From SABI01 sp963678555 (GTDB lineage: Bacteria > Spirochaetota > Spirochaetia > Sphaerochaetales > Sphaerochaetaceae): a DNA stretch of 64,000 nucleotides. Shown one piece after another: positions 51,416-60,722 of this stretch. The number at the start of each line of letters is the position of its first letter. The stretch's first letter is position 1. The notes under the pieces are model-generated. The model saw nothing but the letters and a program-made list of their open reading frames with translations, did not search any database and was not told the origin of the DNA. Where the stretch lies: the NCBI GenBank assembly GCA_963678555.2, contig CAXXJA010000001.1, forward strand, positions 1-64,000, given 5' to 3'. The translations under genes were made by a program, and so were the position numbers.

Positions 51416-53224
51416 TCACACTTTCAGTGCATTGAACTGCTCAAGGAGATCCTTGAATTTCCTGAGAGCTGATGCTACAGGAGCGGGTGTGCTCATATCC
51501 ACTCCGGCTTTCCTGAGGGAATCGATCGGGTAGGTGGATCCTCCGCTTTTCAGAAATGACAGGTAATCTTCTTTCTCCGTCTCTCCGCCATGCAGGACTT
51601 TCTCACTGAGTGCCATGGCCGCGCTGATGCCTGTAGCATATTTATAGACATAGAAGGAACGGTAGAAGTGGGGTATCCTGAGTCCCTCCAGGTCGCTGAG
51701 TTCATGCAAAGCCACCTCAGTTCCGAAATAGAGTTCCAGCAGTTTTCTGTATTCGCTTCTCAGCAGGTCAATTGTGATCGGTTCTCCGGTTTCCGCAAGT
51801 TCGTGAATGATATGTTCATATTCCGCGAACATCGTCTGCCGGTACAGGGTAGCCACAGTATCATCGAGCTGTTTCCCGATGATGTATTTCTTGAGTTTCA
51901 CATCATCCGTGGTCCTCACGAGATAATGCGCAAGAAGCTGTTCATTGAACGTGCTGGCGACCTCAGCTTCGAAGATCGTATAATCGTAGGAACTGAAGGG
52001 GTTGTTTGCAGCGGAGTAGTGGGAGTGCATGCTGTGTCCCCCTTCATGGGCAAGTGTGAACACATCACGCAGGACATCCTCATGATAATTCATCAGGATG
52101 TAGGGGGGGGCCTTATAGGACCCGCTTGAGAACGCCCCGGAGCGTTTTCCCCTGTTCTCATACCTGTCTACCCAGCGGTCCTCAAGCAGTCCTCGTTTCA
52201 GCGTGTTCACATACTCGCTTCCGAGGGGTTCAAGAGCGCGCGTGATCACTTCGACAGCCTCTTCATAGGTATGTTTCACCTTGAGGTCCTGAACGACCGG
52301 AGTATAGACGTCCCAGTGATGCAGTTTTTTCACACCCAGTTGCTTTTTCCTCATGGCATAATAGTCATGAAGGGCAGGCAGGGCATCATGTACCGAGCTG
52401 ATCAGTGAGTCGTATACCAGGGGGTCCACGTTGTCGGGAAAGAGAGCCCGTTCACGTGAGCTTGAGTACTTCCTCACCTTTGAACTGAACATGTCCTGTT
52501 TGATGCTTGTCTCATACAGGGACGCAAGGGTATAACGGTGAGCTTCGAAGGTGGTATAGAACTGCAGGTAGGCTTTCTTTCTGATCGAAGGCTTCGGGTT
52601 CTGCAGCAGGAGTCCGTAGGTGCTCTGGGTAAGAGGAACTGCTCCCTCCTCTGTTTTGATATGGCCGAAGTCGAGGTCCACGTTCGTAAGTGCCGAGAAG
52701 GTCGCCTGAGCCTTTCCTCCCACCTCACTCTGCAGTGCAAGCACTTCTTCAAGTTCGGCAGAGAGGATATGGTCCTTGAACCTTCTCATCTTCTGCACTG
52801 ATACGCGGTACGGGTCGAACTCCTTCTCCTCGAGCCACGCATCCAGAACCTGGTCATCAATGGAAAGTATCTCCGGTTCTATAAAGCTCATGGCAGCTGA
52901 TAGGCCGGTGAGTGTATACATCGCTTTACCTTTCAGCTTCTCATTCTCATTGTCCGAGCCGTCACCGGCATGGCGGAGAAACGCATACTGGCCGACTGAC
53001 TCGCTGAGCATTCCCACTTCATCAAGGAAGCCGAGAAGAGAACGCAGCTGTTCCCTGCTCTCAGCTATCCTGCCCTTGAATTCCTGAGCCTTTTCACTGA
53101 GTGCCTCAAGTCTCTTCAGGTCCTCTTCCCACGCTTCTACGTTCGGATATAACTGGTTCAGATCCCAGGTGTCTGAGGGATGTACCTGCGATCGTGCGGG
53201 TATGGTCTGCGGTGTATTCATCAT
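51416..53224 (-). CDS. pepF: Oligoendopeptidase F, M3 family metallopeptidase (602 aa)
   Basis: ATG 53224 overlaps the rdgB stop by four bases. The N-terminal helical domain (about 30-190) starts DTWDLNQLYPNVEAWEEDLK, the usual PepF opening; the M3 catalytic region has FTLAHEGGHSMHSHYSA with the HExGH zinc motif around residue 390, and the family signature AEVASTFNEQLLAHYLV provides the third ligand Glu. Cytoplasmic enzyme that cleaves short peptides, fitting its place at the end of a ClpXP operon whose peptide products it could degrade. Length is as expected. Confidence 0.93.
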   Translation of the reverse strand: MMNTPQTIPARSQVHPSDTWDLNQLYPNVEAWEEDLKRLEALSEKAQEFKGRIAESREQLRSLLGFLDEVGMLSESVGQYAFLRHAGDGSDNENEKLKGKAMYTLTGLSAAMSFIEPEILSIDDQVLDAWLEEKEFDPYRVSVQKMRRFKDHILSAELEEVLALQSEVGGKAQATFSALTNVDLDFGHIKTEEGAVPLTQSTYGLLLQNPKPSIRKKAYLQFYTTFEAHRYTLASLYETSIKQDMFSSKVRKYSSSRERALFPDNVDPLVYDSLISSVHDALPALHDYYAMRKKQLGVKKLHHWDVYTPVVQDLKVKHTYEEAVEVITRALEPLGSEYVNTLKRGLLEDRWVDRYENRGKRSGAFSSGSYKAPPYILMNYHEDVLRDVFTLAHEGGHSMHSHYSAANNPFSSYDYTIFEAEVASTFNEQLLAHYLVRTTDDVKLKKYIIGKQLDDTVATLYRQTMFAEYEHIIHELAETGEPITIDLLRSEYRKLLELYFGTEVALHELSDLEGLRIPHFYRSFYVYKYATGISAAMALSEKVLHGGETEKEDYLSFLKSGGSTYPIDSLRKAGVDMSTPAPVASALRKFKDLLEQFNALKV

Positions 53225-53829
53225 TTATCTCCTCGTTCAAGGTACATGAGCATTTCTTTCAGGGCGGCAGCGGCTTTTCCGCGGTGACTGATGGCATTCT
53301 TCTCATCGGCTGTCAGGTGTGCCAGATTGCATCCTCTATCGGGCAGGTAGAATACCGGGTCGTACCCGAATCCTTCCGAACCCTCCACCTGCACCGCAAT
53401 TTCTCCTTCGAGTGACTCCTGAAAGACATAGATCCTCTCGGAGGAGAGTACCAGAGCAACGGCACAGACGAAGGACGCCTTTCGGTCCGTTCCTTCTACA
53501 TGCTTCATGGCATCAAGCAGGAGCTCGTTACGCTCTTCGCTGGTGAGCAGTCTTCCTGCCGCCTGCTCGCCGTATCGTGCTGTCCTGACTCCCGGTTCAC
53601 CTGCCAGAGAATCGACAAAGAGCCCGGTATCATCGGCAACCGAAGGTCTTCCTGTAAGAGAATAGAGATGGAGCGCTTTGCCCAGAGCATTGGCGATCAG
53701 CGTGTCACCTGTCTCATCGAACTCGTACTCTATCCCGATATCGTCAGGCAGGGTAAGCTGGTGGGGTGAAAGGAGTGCTGAAAGTTCTTCCATCTTATGT
53801 CGGTTCTGAGAAGCGAATAATAGGTTCAT
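53221..53829 (-). CDS. rdgB: RdgB/HAM1-type non-canonical purine NTP pyrophosphatase (202 aa)
   Basis: The frame opens at 53874, but ATG 53829 is preferred because the family starts here (MNLLFASQNRHKMEELSALL) and this avoids overlap with the upstream gene; the ribosome site is weak for both. Motifs: SVADDTGLFVDSLAGEPGVR then TARYG (metal and base site), SEGFGYDPVFYLP and ISHRGKAAAALKEM. The enzyme hydrolyses ITP, dITP and XTP to keep them out of nucleic acids. It is in the tig-clp operon and overlaps pepF. Confidence 0.93.
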   Translation of the reverse strand: MNLLFASQNRHKMEELSALLSPHQLTLPDDIGIEYEFDETGDTLIANALGKALHLYSLTGRPSVADDTGLFVDSLAGEPGVRTARYGEQAAGRLLTSEERNELLLDAMKHVEGTDRKASFVCAVALVLSSERIYVFQESLEGEIAVQVEGSEGFGYDPVFYLPDRGCNLAHLTADEKNAISHRGKAAAALKEMLMYLERGDK

Positions 53830-53848
53830 ACCGTGTAATGTATCTGAT

Positions 53849-54757
53849 TTATGCGCTATCGTCCACTCGCTCATTCAGGTACCTGTATAGTGTCTGAAGC
53901 CCTGAATCAACCGTTCCCTTTGGCGTACCGGTGACGATACCGGCAACTGCGTGTGTGATATTCGAAGGACGTCGTGCCACCTGGTCTCTCAGTGTCTCCC
54001 AGTAGTGTGTGCGGGTCTGGAGTCTCCTTTCCGCTTCTCTGACGCTCATACTGGGGGCATCCATCTCGTTGAGAAAAGCATATTCTCTTTCCAGGTACTG
54101 TTTCTCACTGAAATGGGTATCCCTGATCCGTTTTTTTCTCTCACTCACCGCTATGCGTTTTTCACTGAGGCGAATCGCCTCAGTGACCATATGTGCAAGG
54201 GCAAGTTCTTCCATTGCAAGGAATCGTGCCAGGAATGAGATGTGAGGTGCTCTGAGGAATTCTCCGCAGAGAAGAATCAGGTGAAGGATCCTTGTGCGGA
54301 AGGGCCCCGGGTTCCTGACTTTCTCGCGGATCTCCCTGGCAAGGGGAGTATCGGCTTCCCAGGTGAGTTCATCGCTGATATCCCTGATGCTGTTCCCCTG
54401 CTGCAGGGTATGCGAGAGGTACTCGATATCGTCCAGTGAGATCGTGTCACACACAAATCTCCTTCGTTCCTTTCGTGCCGACTTCTGAAAACTGACCGCC
54501 TGAAGATAGCTGATCCGTCTCATATAAATTTCGAATGGTATCCCCTGGTCAGTGAAGGTGTACAACAGGTTTTCGATTCTTGGATAGACCGAGATCAGCA
54601 GCTCGGCAGCCTCCTCCTTTTTCAGAAGATGAATCCGGACAGGGTAGGTGTAGATGGTTATTTCGCAGAATTCAACCAGTTCTCTGCGCAGCTGATGAGA
54701 TTCGGGATGTGCCTGCAGGTAGAGGACTTTCCGGGTAAGATTTTGGTCAGTATACAT
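53849..54757 (-). CDS. Conserved-looking protein of unknown function (302 aa)
   Basis: ATG 54757 with GAGGC upstream. Soluble and helical, rich in Arg, Glu and Leu. Residues about 45-95 (YPRIENLLYTFTDQGIPFEI then YMRRISYLQAVSFQKSARKE) faintly recall sigma-factor region 2 (core-binding) helices, and the end (HAVAGIVTGTPKGTVDSGLQ) could be a helix-turn-helix, but neither match is firm. It lies between the DHH phosphoesterase and rdgB in a housekeeping operon. An alternative is a spirochaete-specific structural protein. Confidence 0.65.
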   Translation of the reverse strand: MYTDQNLTRKVLYLQAHPESHQLRRELVEFCEITIYTYPVRIHLLKKEEAAELLISVYPRIENLLYTFTDQGIPFEIYMRRISYLQAVSFQKSARKERRRFVCDTISLDDIEYLSHTLQQGNSIRDISDELTWEADTPLAREIREKVRNPGPFRTRILHLILLCGEFLRAPHISFLARFLAMEELALAHMVTEAIRLSEKRIAVSERKKRIRDTHFSEKQYLEREYAFLNEMDAPSMSVREAERRLQTRTHYWETLRDQVARRPSNITHAVAGIVTGTPKGTVDSGLQTLYRYLNERVDDSA

Positions 54758-54860
54758 AGTGAAGCCTCCTATCAGTGTGATAGAAGGCTCTATGGCAGAA
54801 GATGTGCCAGCTTACAAATGTAGGACATGATAACTGTCAGCGATGCAGAGAATTAAGAAA

Positions 54861-55856
54861 CTAGTTAGTGGGACTCTGCCTCTGTTCCTCGATCCGGGAC
54901 AGCAGCATGGCGAGCAGTGGCTTGAAGTTCATCGCGACAGTTGCGCCGGCTGCCTTTCTGTGTCCGCCGCCGCCGAGCGAGCCTGCTATCAGGCCGACAT
55001 TGATAGGGGATGAGTGAGAGGCACGGAAGCCGATCTCCCATCTGTCATCTTCTCCCTGTTTGAAATAGAGGACTGCCTGGACACCTTCAACAGCGAGCAG
55101 TTGCGCATAGAGGGTGTCGGTCGGGCGGTCTTCGGTTCTGAATTCACTGAATGCGTCCCTCTCTTCCTTGACAACAAGTACGACGCCGTCTAGAGCCTCA
55201 AAAACGGTTTCTATCAGACGGGCAAGGTACTTTCTGCTCTCAAGAGAGTGCGTTCCCTCCATCATGTTGCTTACTTCGTTCGGGCTTACCCCTGCTTCAA
55301 CGAGATCAGCCACGAGTGAGAAGGTCTCCCCCCGGTAGGGTCCGATAAAGCGCATGTACCCGGTGTCCGTGGCAAACCCGTAAAAGATGTGCTCGGCTAT
55401 CTCATGGGTGAGAGGGATGTCAAGAGCCTTATACAGCTGCATGATGCATAAGGTGGTGCTGAACGATTTGGTGACGATGTAGGAGGAATCACCGAAGGGT
55501 TCTCCACTTGCGTGGTGGTCAATGACGAGGGTGCTGAGTCCTTCGATCTCATCGGCCAGATACCCGATTCTGTCTATGGTAGAGCAGTCCACAACTACCA
55601 CCAGCGGATTCTTAGCCTTCAGGCTGCTGTCGATATGATCCGCGAACAGTGGTTCCCACTTTTTTATCTCTTTGCGGGTGAAGGGACCTGCATTGACCAG
55701 ATGTACATCCACAGAGAGAGCAGTGAGCAGTTTGCCCATCGCTATCTGCGAATGTATGCAGTCCCCGTCAGGACTTACATGGCCGATGACAACAGCACAG
55801 GAAGCCTTGTGCATCAGCTCAAGAACTGCCGGCTCTACCTCAGGATATGTGAACAT
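54861..55856 (-). CDS. DHH/DHHA1 phosphoesterase, NrnA-type (331 aa)
   Basis: ATG 55856 with AAGGAATC upstream, 16 bases after clpX. DHH motifs: HVSPDGDCIHSQIAM (His26, Asp30, Asp32), VVVDCST (Asp90) and VIDHHASGEP (Asp113-His115); the DHHA1 domain ends with GGGGHRKAAGATV. NrnA enzymes degrade nanoRNA and dephosphorylate pAp; the match in length and motifs supports this. Part of the tig-clp operon. Confidence 0.9.
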   Translation of the reverse strand: MFTYPEVEPAVLELMHKASCAVVIGHVSPDGDCIHSQIAMGKLLTALSVDVHLVNAGPFTRKEIKKWEPLFADHIDSSLKAKNPLVVVVDCSTIDRIGYLADEIEGLSTLVIDHHASGEPFGDSSYIVTKSFSTTLCIMQLYKALDIPLTHEIAEHIFYGFATDTGYMRFIGPYRGETFSLVADLVEAGVSPNEVSNMMEGTHSLESRKYLARLIETVFEALDGVVLVVKEERDAFSEFRTEDRPTDTLYAQLLAVEGVQAVLYFKQGEDDRWEIGFRASHSSPINVGLIAGSLGGGGHRKAAGATVAMNFKPLLAMLLSRIEEQRQSPTN

Positions 55857-55872
55857 GACACCGATTCCTTAT

Positions 55873-57120
55873 TCATGCCGTCTCATGATCTTCAAGAAGA
55901 GGGAGGGGCAGGCGCATCTGCTCAACAGCTTCGCGGTCTATCACCACCTCTGTGATCTCCTTGCGGGAAGGGATATCATACATCACTTCAATCATCATAT
56001 TCTCAACGATGCTGCGCAGCCCTCTTGCTCCCGTCTTCTGTTCAATTGACTTTTCTGCTATCGCTTCTATAGCATCAGGGAGAAAGGTGAGTTCCACATC
56101 ATCAAGTTTCAGTGAGGCTGTATACTGCTTCACAATCGAATTCTTCGGCTCGGTGATGATCTGCATCAGGTCTTCCTTCTTCAAGTCATTCAGTGCGACA
56201 TGAATGGGAAGACGGCCGATGAACTCGGGTATCAGGCCGAACTTGATCAGGTCGTCCGGATGCATCTGGGTAAAGAGCTTTGAATTGGTCTCCTCCTGTC
56301 CACCGATGAGATGTGCTCCGAACCCCATCTGGTGGGCACTGACACGTTTCTCAATCACCTTGTCGAGTCCGACGAACGCTCCTCCTACTATGAACAGGAT
56401 GTTCTTCGTGTTGATCTTCAGCATCTCCTGGTTGGGATGTTTTCTTCCACCCTGCGGAGGAACTGAGGCCTCGGTTCCTTCAATGATCTTCAGCAGCGCC
56501 TGCTGGACACCTTCCCCCGACACATCACGTGTGATGGACACGTTCTCACCCTTCTTGGCGATCTTGTCAATCTCATCGATGAATATGATTCCCTGCTCCG
56601 CCTTCTTGATATCATTGTTGGCAGACTGGATAAGTTTCAAGAGGATGTTTTCAACATCCTCTCCGACGTATCCGGCTTCGGTCAGTGTCGTTGCATCGGC
56701 TATCGCAAAAGGCACCTGCAGTTTCTGTGCGAGGGTTCGGGCAAGCAGCGTCTTTCCCGTTCCTGTCGGTCCTATCATCAGGATGTTGGACTTATCCATC
56801 TCAAGTCCGTCCCGTTTGAACTGGGAATCGTACTTCACCCGCTTGTAATGATTATATACAGCAACTGAGAGAACTTTCTTCGCCGCATCCTGCCCGATGA
56901 CATAGTCATCCAGATACTCATGAATCTCCCGTGGAGTGGGGATCTCACTGAGGCCATCCATGTCATTCTCATCTGAAAGAAGGGTCGGATCGTTGAGCAT
57001 CATGTCATTGCAGTTATCAACACAGTAGTTGCAGATAGCTACTCCGGGGCCGTAGAAGAGTGTCTTCACTTCCTGGACACCACGTCCGCAGAAGGAACAT
57101 ACCTTCGCATTTCGTGCCAT
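55873..57120 (-). CDS. clpX: ATP-dependent Clp protease ATP-binding subunit ClpX (415 aa)
   Basis: ATG 57120 follows AAGGAGCTGACT. The zinc-binding domain has CSFC and CNYC (Cys8, 11, 30, 33). AAA+ motifs: Walker A GPTGTGKT (117-124), pore loop GYVGED, Walker B GIIFIDEIDKIA, sensor and C-terminal KSIEQKTGARGLRSIVENMM. ClpX unfolds substrates and feeds them to ClpP; the clpP gene is two bases upstream. Length is as in other bacteria. Confidence 0.97.
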   Translation of the reverse strand: MARNAKVCSFCGRGVQEVKTLFYGPGVAICNYCVDNCNDMMLNDPTLLSDENDMDGLSEIPTPREIHEYLDDYVIGQDAAKKVLSVAVYNHYKRVKYDSQFKRDGLEMDKSNILMIGPTGTGKTLLARTLAQKLQVPFAIADATTLTEAGYVGEDVENILLKLIQSANNDIKKAEQGIIFIDEIDKIAKKGENVSITRDVSGEGVQQALLKIIEGTEASVPPQGGRKHPNQEMLKINTKNILFIVGGAFVGLDKVIEKRVSAHQMGFGAHLIGGQEETNSKLFTQMHPDDLIKFGLIPEFIGRLPIHVALNDLKKEDLMQIITEPKNSIVKQYTASLKLDDVELTFLPDAIEAIAEKSIEQKTGARGLRSIVENMMIEVMYDIPSRKEITEVVIDREAVEQMRLPLPLLEDHETA

Positions 57121-57122
57121 AG

Positions 57123-57731
57123 TCAGCTCCTTGCCATGATACGGTCGGCAAGACCGTATTCTACTGATTCAGCTGCGGTGAAGAAGTAGTCTCTCTCCAG
57201 GTCCGCAGCGATAGTATCCCGGTCTTTCCCGGTGTGTTTCGCGAAGTATTCGATACTGAGCTGCTTGATTCTGAGCAACTCCTTCGCGTGTATCTTGATA
57301 TCACTGACACGGCCGCCCACACCGCCGAACGGCTGGTGGATCATGACTCTGGAGGAGGGAAGGACATACCGTTTCCCCGGGGCTCCGGCTGCCAGCAGGA
57401 GTGCTCCCATGCTTGCAGCCTGACCGAGACAGATCGTCTGCACGTCACATGTAATGTACTGCATGGTGTCATAGATTGCCAGCCCGGCAGTGACTGAACC
57501 GCCGGGGGAGTTGATGTACAGGGAGATATCCTTGGTGGGATCTTCTGATTCAAGGAAGATCAGCTGTGCCACGACGAGGTTCGCCGTGACATTGTTCACT
57601 TCCTCTCCCAGTATGATAATCCTGTCTCTCAGGAGTCGGGAATAGATATCGAACGAACGCTCTCCAATACCGGAGTGTTCTATCACCATAGGTACCAGTG
57701 ATTGTGTCGGTGTCTGATGTATATCCTGCAT
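57123..57731 (-). CDS. clpP: ATP-dependent Clp protease proteolytic subunit ClpP (202 aa)
   Basis: The frame opens at 57770, but ATG 57731 has AGGAGAAGGC before it and gives the normal propeptide-like start (MQDIHQTPTQSLVPMVIEHS). The serine-protease triad is Ser107 (GQAASMGALLL), His132 (VMIHQPFGG) and Asp181 (LERDYFFTAAE). It forms the tetradecameric chamber that partners ClpX. Between tig and clpX in the operon. Confidence 0.96.
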   Translation of the reverse strand: MQDIHQTPTQSLVPMVIEHSGIGERSFDIYSRLLRDRIIILGEEVNNVTANLVVAQLIFLESEDPTKDISLYINSPGGSVTAGLAIYDTMQYITCDVQTICLGQAASMGALLLAAGAPGKRYVLPSSRVMIHQPFGGVGGRVSDIKIHAKELLRIKQLSIEYFAKHTGKDRDTIAADLERDYFFTAAESVEYGLADRIMARS

Positions 57732-57766
57732 GCCTTCTCCTGTTCTGACTCTGTGTAGGGAACTCA

Positions 57767-59110
57767 TCAATGCTGATGATGACTCATGAAATCGTCGTAA
57801 CTCACCTCTTCACTTTCATTGAAGATATTCTTCTCAAGAAGGAATTCGGTTGTTTTACGGGTCTTGAGATCATCTTTGATCATCTCTGTATAGTAGTTCT
57901 TCATGTTCTCGTCGGTGATGTCCTTGAGCTGAGCTTCCACTTCCGCGTTCAGCTCCTCGTCACTCACTTCGAAGTTCTCTTTCTCTTTGATCTTCTCCAT
58001 GACCAGCTGCACCCTCAGGCTTTCTTCAGCGGTGGGAGCCCAGTTCGCGGTGAAGCTCGCTTTGTCCTGACCGCTCATCTGCAGGTACTGCATCAGCTGT
58101 TCTTCGGGCATGCCGGAGGAGCTGACAAAGCGTCTCCAGGAGTTCTCAATTTCAGCTTCAATCATGGTCTGAGGAACACTGAACTCACAGTTCTTCACCA
58201 GGTGGTCAAACAGCGCATTAAGCTTCTCTTCCTTGAGGTGACTCTCTGCGGAGTTCTCCAGTTTTTCCTTTGTGCCTTTCTTCAGGTCATCGACGGTCTT
58301 GTACGCCTCTGAGACATCCTGGGCGAATTCATCGTCGAGAGCAGGTACGTCACGCACCTTTACGACCTTGACTGCCACTTTCAGACTGATTGTCTTTCCA
58401 GCATATTCAGCTGACTCATAATCTTCCGCGTAGGTTTTCTCGATGATCTTCTCATCACCCTTGGCAAGTCCAATGACATCCTCATCGATCTTGTAGAAGT
58501 TGGTGCCGGACCCGACGGTGAAGACAAAATCCTTGCGGCTTGTTCCGGCGACTTCCTCGCCACTCTCGTCAAGTTCGACATAGTCGACAGTGATAATATC
58601 ACCATCTTCGATCTTCTTATCCTTCTCGATGACCAGTGCATCCTGCTCACGGAGTTTCTCTATTTCTGCATCGACCGTCTCATCTGAGACGATGACCTTC
58701 TTCACGTCAACAGTCTGTTCGGTGTAGGCGGGCAGTTCAAACGAGGGGAGTATGTCATAGACCACAGAGAAGGTGAGATCCTCGTCGATCCGTTTTGAGA
58801 TGTTCTCTTCATCCTTGAGCGCAGGCGTGGCGTAGGCTAAAGGTTTCTTTGCCTCTTCCACTTCTTCTATCGCTTTCTGGACTGCTTCATCGATGACTGT
58901 ATAGACACTCTCTTCCTGCATTCCTTCGCCGATCTTGTTCTCGAGAACGCTCCTGGGCACCTTCCCTTTTCTGAAGCCGGGCAGCTGAACCGTCTTGAGG
59001 TATTTCGCTACGATCTTGTCATACGCTTCCTGCAGAGCCTTCTGCTCAACGGTGATAGACAACTCTACTTGGGACTTTTCAAGGTCCTTTACTTCCTGTT
59101 TCACAATCAT
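57767..59110 (-). CDS. tig: Trigger factor, ribosome-associated chaperone (447 aa)
   Basis: ATG 59110 with CTAGGAGAAGG upstream. N-terminal ribosome-binding domain with the signature QLPGFRKGKVPRSVLENKIG (about residues 43-62), central FKBP-like PPIase (about 150-245, IEDGDIITVDYVELDESGEE and FVFTVGSGTNFYKIDEDVIG), and the helical C-terminal domain (about 250-447). Slightly longer than E. coli Tig (432), with an acidic His-rich end (SYDDFMSHHQH). It holds nascent chains; first gene of the proteostasis operon. Confidence 0.96.
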   Translation of the reverse strand: MIVKQEVKDLEKSQVELSITVEQKALQEAYDKIVAKYLKTVQLPGFRKGKVPRSVLENKIGEGMQEESVYTVIDEAVQKAIEEVEEAKKPLAYATPALKDEENISKRIDEDLTFSVVYDILPSFELPAYTEQTVDVKKVIVSDETVDAEIEKLREQDALVIEKDKKIEDGDIITVDYVELDESGEEVAGTSRKDFVFTVGSGTNFYKIDEDVIGLAKGDEKIIEKTYAEDYESAEYAGKTISLKVAVKVVKVRDVPALDDEFAQDVSEAYKTVDDLKKGTKEKLENSAESHLKEEKLNALFDHLVKNCEFSVPQTMIEAEIENSWRRFVSSSGMPEEQLMQYLQMSGQDKASFTANWAPTAEESLRVQLVMEKIKEKENFEVSDEELNAEVEAQLKDITDENMKNYYTEMIKDDLKTRKTTEFLLEKNIFNESEEVSYDDFMSHHQH

Positions 59111-59146
59111 CTTAATATAATCCTTCTCCTAGTCAGATGGTTCTAT

Positions 59147-59173
59147 AGTAAACATGCCGCCGGAAAACGGCAA
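59147..59173 (-). promoter_or_regulatory. Promoter of the tig-clpP-clpX operon
   Basis: On the minus strand TTGCCG (59173-59168), spacer of about 15-17 bases, TACTAT (59152-59147), about 37 bases before the tig ATG. The region also lies directly after the tRNA-Gly terminator. Confidence 0.55.
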
Positions 59174-59198
59174 GTGGTTCACCGTGAGGGGGTTCATG

Positions 59199-59226
59199 AA
59201 AAAAGCGACCCGGAAGCTCGGGTCGC
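59199..59226 (-). terminator. Intrinsic terminator of tRNA-Gly
   Basis: On the minus strand GCGACCCG pairs with CGGGTCGC around AGCTTC, followed by TTTTTT. It lies six bases after the tRNA. Confidence 0.9.
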
Positions 59227-59232
59227 TGAGCA

Positions 59233-59304
59233 AGCGAGAGACGGGATTTGAACCCGCGACATCCACCTTGGCAAGGTGGAGCTCTACCGCTGAGCTACTC
59301 TCGC
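59233..59304 (-). tRNA. tRNA-Gly (anticodon GCC)
   Basis: 72 nt: acceptor GCGAGAG/CTCTCGC, D-arm AGCTCAGCGGTAGAGCT, anticodon arm CCACCTTGCCAAGGTGG with anticodon GCC, T-arm GCGGGTTCAAATCCCGT. CCA is not encoded. Strong terminator downstream and promoter upstream make it its own unit. Confidence 0.96.
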
Positions 59305-59317
59305 GAATAGATTCTGC

Positions 59318-59347
59318 ATAGTACCGAAAAATGGGTGTGCTGGTCAA
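59318..59347 (-). promoter_or_regulatory. Promoter of tRNA-Gly
   Basis: On the minus strand TTGACC (59347-59342), 18 bases, TACTAT (59323-59318), 13 bases before the tRNA 5' end. Confidence 0.6.
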
Positions 59348-59587
59348 GTATATCAGGGGCGGGAAGACCTCATCTGTAACCCGTTGAACGATATGAAGCG
59401 ACCGGCGGGGTAGCCTGTGATGATACGGTCTGCGTGGTGGAATCACTGCATGTGAACGCGGGTCTAAGGGCCCACAGGTTCCCTCTGCACTGATTCACAA
59501 AAGTGATGATCGTCAGGAATCTGTTTTTTCTGGGAATATTGACCGCTGTGTTCTACACTGTACCCATACTGTTACACTGAGGAGCAC

Positions 59588-60718
59588 ATGATGAACATAC
59601 TTGGATTCGGCTGCATGCGGCTGCCCCTGCTCGATCCGGAGGATCAGAGTACGATCGATTACGATACCTTCAGCGCCATGGTAGACCTGTTTCTTGAACA
59701 GGGAGGGACCTACTTCGATACTGCCTACATGTACCACTCACATCGCAGCGAGATTGCCGTGAGGGAGTGCCTGGTGAAGCGTCATCCCCGGCATTCGTTC
59801 ACAGTCGCCTCGAAACTTCCCACAATGTACCTGAAGGAACAGGGAGATCAGGAGAGGATATTCGCAGAACAGCTTGAGAAGGTCGGGGTGGAGTACTTTG
59901 ACTATTATCTGCTGCACAACCTGACAGTCAGTACCTACAGGAACGTGGTAGAGTATGATTCCTTTGCCTTCATACAGCGTATGAAAGAGGATGGGAAAAT
60001 CGGGCAGATCGGTTTTTCGTTCCATGATAGTGCCGATCTGCTCGATCAGATTCTCGGCGAACACCCCGAGGTTGATTTTGTTCAGCTGCAGATAAATTAT
60101 ATCGACTGGGACAATGCAGGAATTCAGTCCCGAAAGTGCTATGAGGTGGCCCGAAAGCATCAGGTACCTATCGTTGTCATGGAGCCGGTGAAGGGAGGTA
60201 TGCTTGCACATCTTCCTGTCCGTGCAGCGGAGCTGCTGTACCGGTTTGATCAGAGTGCATCTCAGGCTTCGTGGGCAGTACGGTATGCGGCAGGACTTGA
60301 AGGCGTCATGATGGTACTCAGCGGTATGTCCGACATGGAGCAGCTGACCGACAATCTCAGCTACATGGTTGATTTCAAACCGCTGAGCATGAATGAGCAG
60401 CGGATCATAGGAGATGTCGTGTCGATCCTGAACGAACAGATTGCAGTTGCCTGTACGGCCTGCCGCTACTGTGTGGATGAATGTCCCGAACATATTGCGA
60501 TACCCGAGTATTTTGCGCTGCTGAATTCGAAGCTGTTATCAGAACCTGAGAAGTTCTCCATCCACAACGTCTACTATGCGAATCTTGTCGACTCGGGGAA
60601 GGGGAAAGCCTCAGCCTGTATCACCTGCGGTGCCTGTGAGGCTGCCTGTCCGCAGCACCTTGCTATCATCGATCACCTGAAAGAGGTCACCTCAGTACTG
60701 GAGAATATGCCGGGGTGA
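59588..60718 (+). CDS. Aldo/keto reductase with C-terminal 4Fe-4S ferredoxin domain (376 aa)
   Basis: ATG 59588 follows GAGGAGCAC. The barrel has the AKR markers LGFGCMRLPL, GGTYFDTAYMYH (Asp and Tyr of the active site), VASKLPT (Lys) and FDYYLLHNL (His). The C-terminal part has two cluster motifs CTACRYCVDECPEH and CITCGACEAACPQH, as in the MocA/YcsN-like ferredoxin-AKR branch. It would reduce small carbonyls with electrons routed through iron-sulfur clusters; the physiological substrate is unknown. It converges with the carbonic anhydrase gene, stops being four bases apart. Confidence 0.9.
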   Translation: MMNILGFGCMRLPLLDPEDQSTIDYDTFSAMVDLFLEQGGTYFDTAYMYHSHRSEIAVRECLVKRHPRHSFTVASKLPTMYLKEQGDQERIFAEQLEKVGVEYFDYYLLHNLTVSTYRNVVEYDSFAFIQRMKEDGKIGQIGFSFHDSADLLDQILGEHPEVDFVQLQINYIDWDNAGIQSRKCYEVARKHQVPIVVMEPVKGGMLAHLPVRAAELLYRFDQSASQASWAVRYAAGLEGVMMVLSGMSDMEQLTDNLSYMVDFKPLSMNEQRIIGDVVSILNEQIAVACTACRYCVDECPEHIAIPEYFALLNSKLLSEPEKFSIHNVYYANLVDSGKGKASACITCGACEAACPQHLAIIDHLKEVTSVLENMPG

Positions 60719-60722
60719 TGCT

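Noticed and set aside
59305..59587. Possible small RNA or gene between tRNA-Gly and the aldo/keto reductase
   Set aside because: Only the tRNA promoter and a leader for the reductase are seen; no stable fold or frame.
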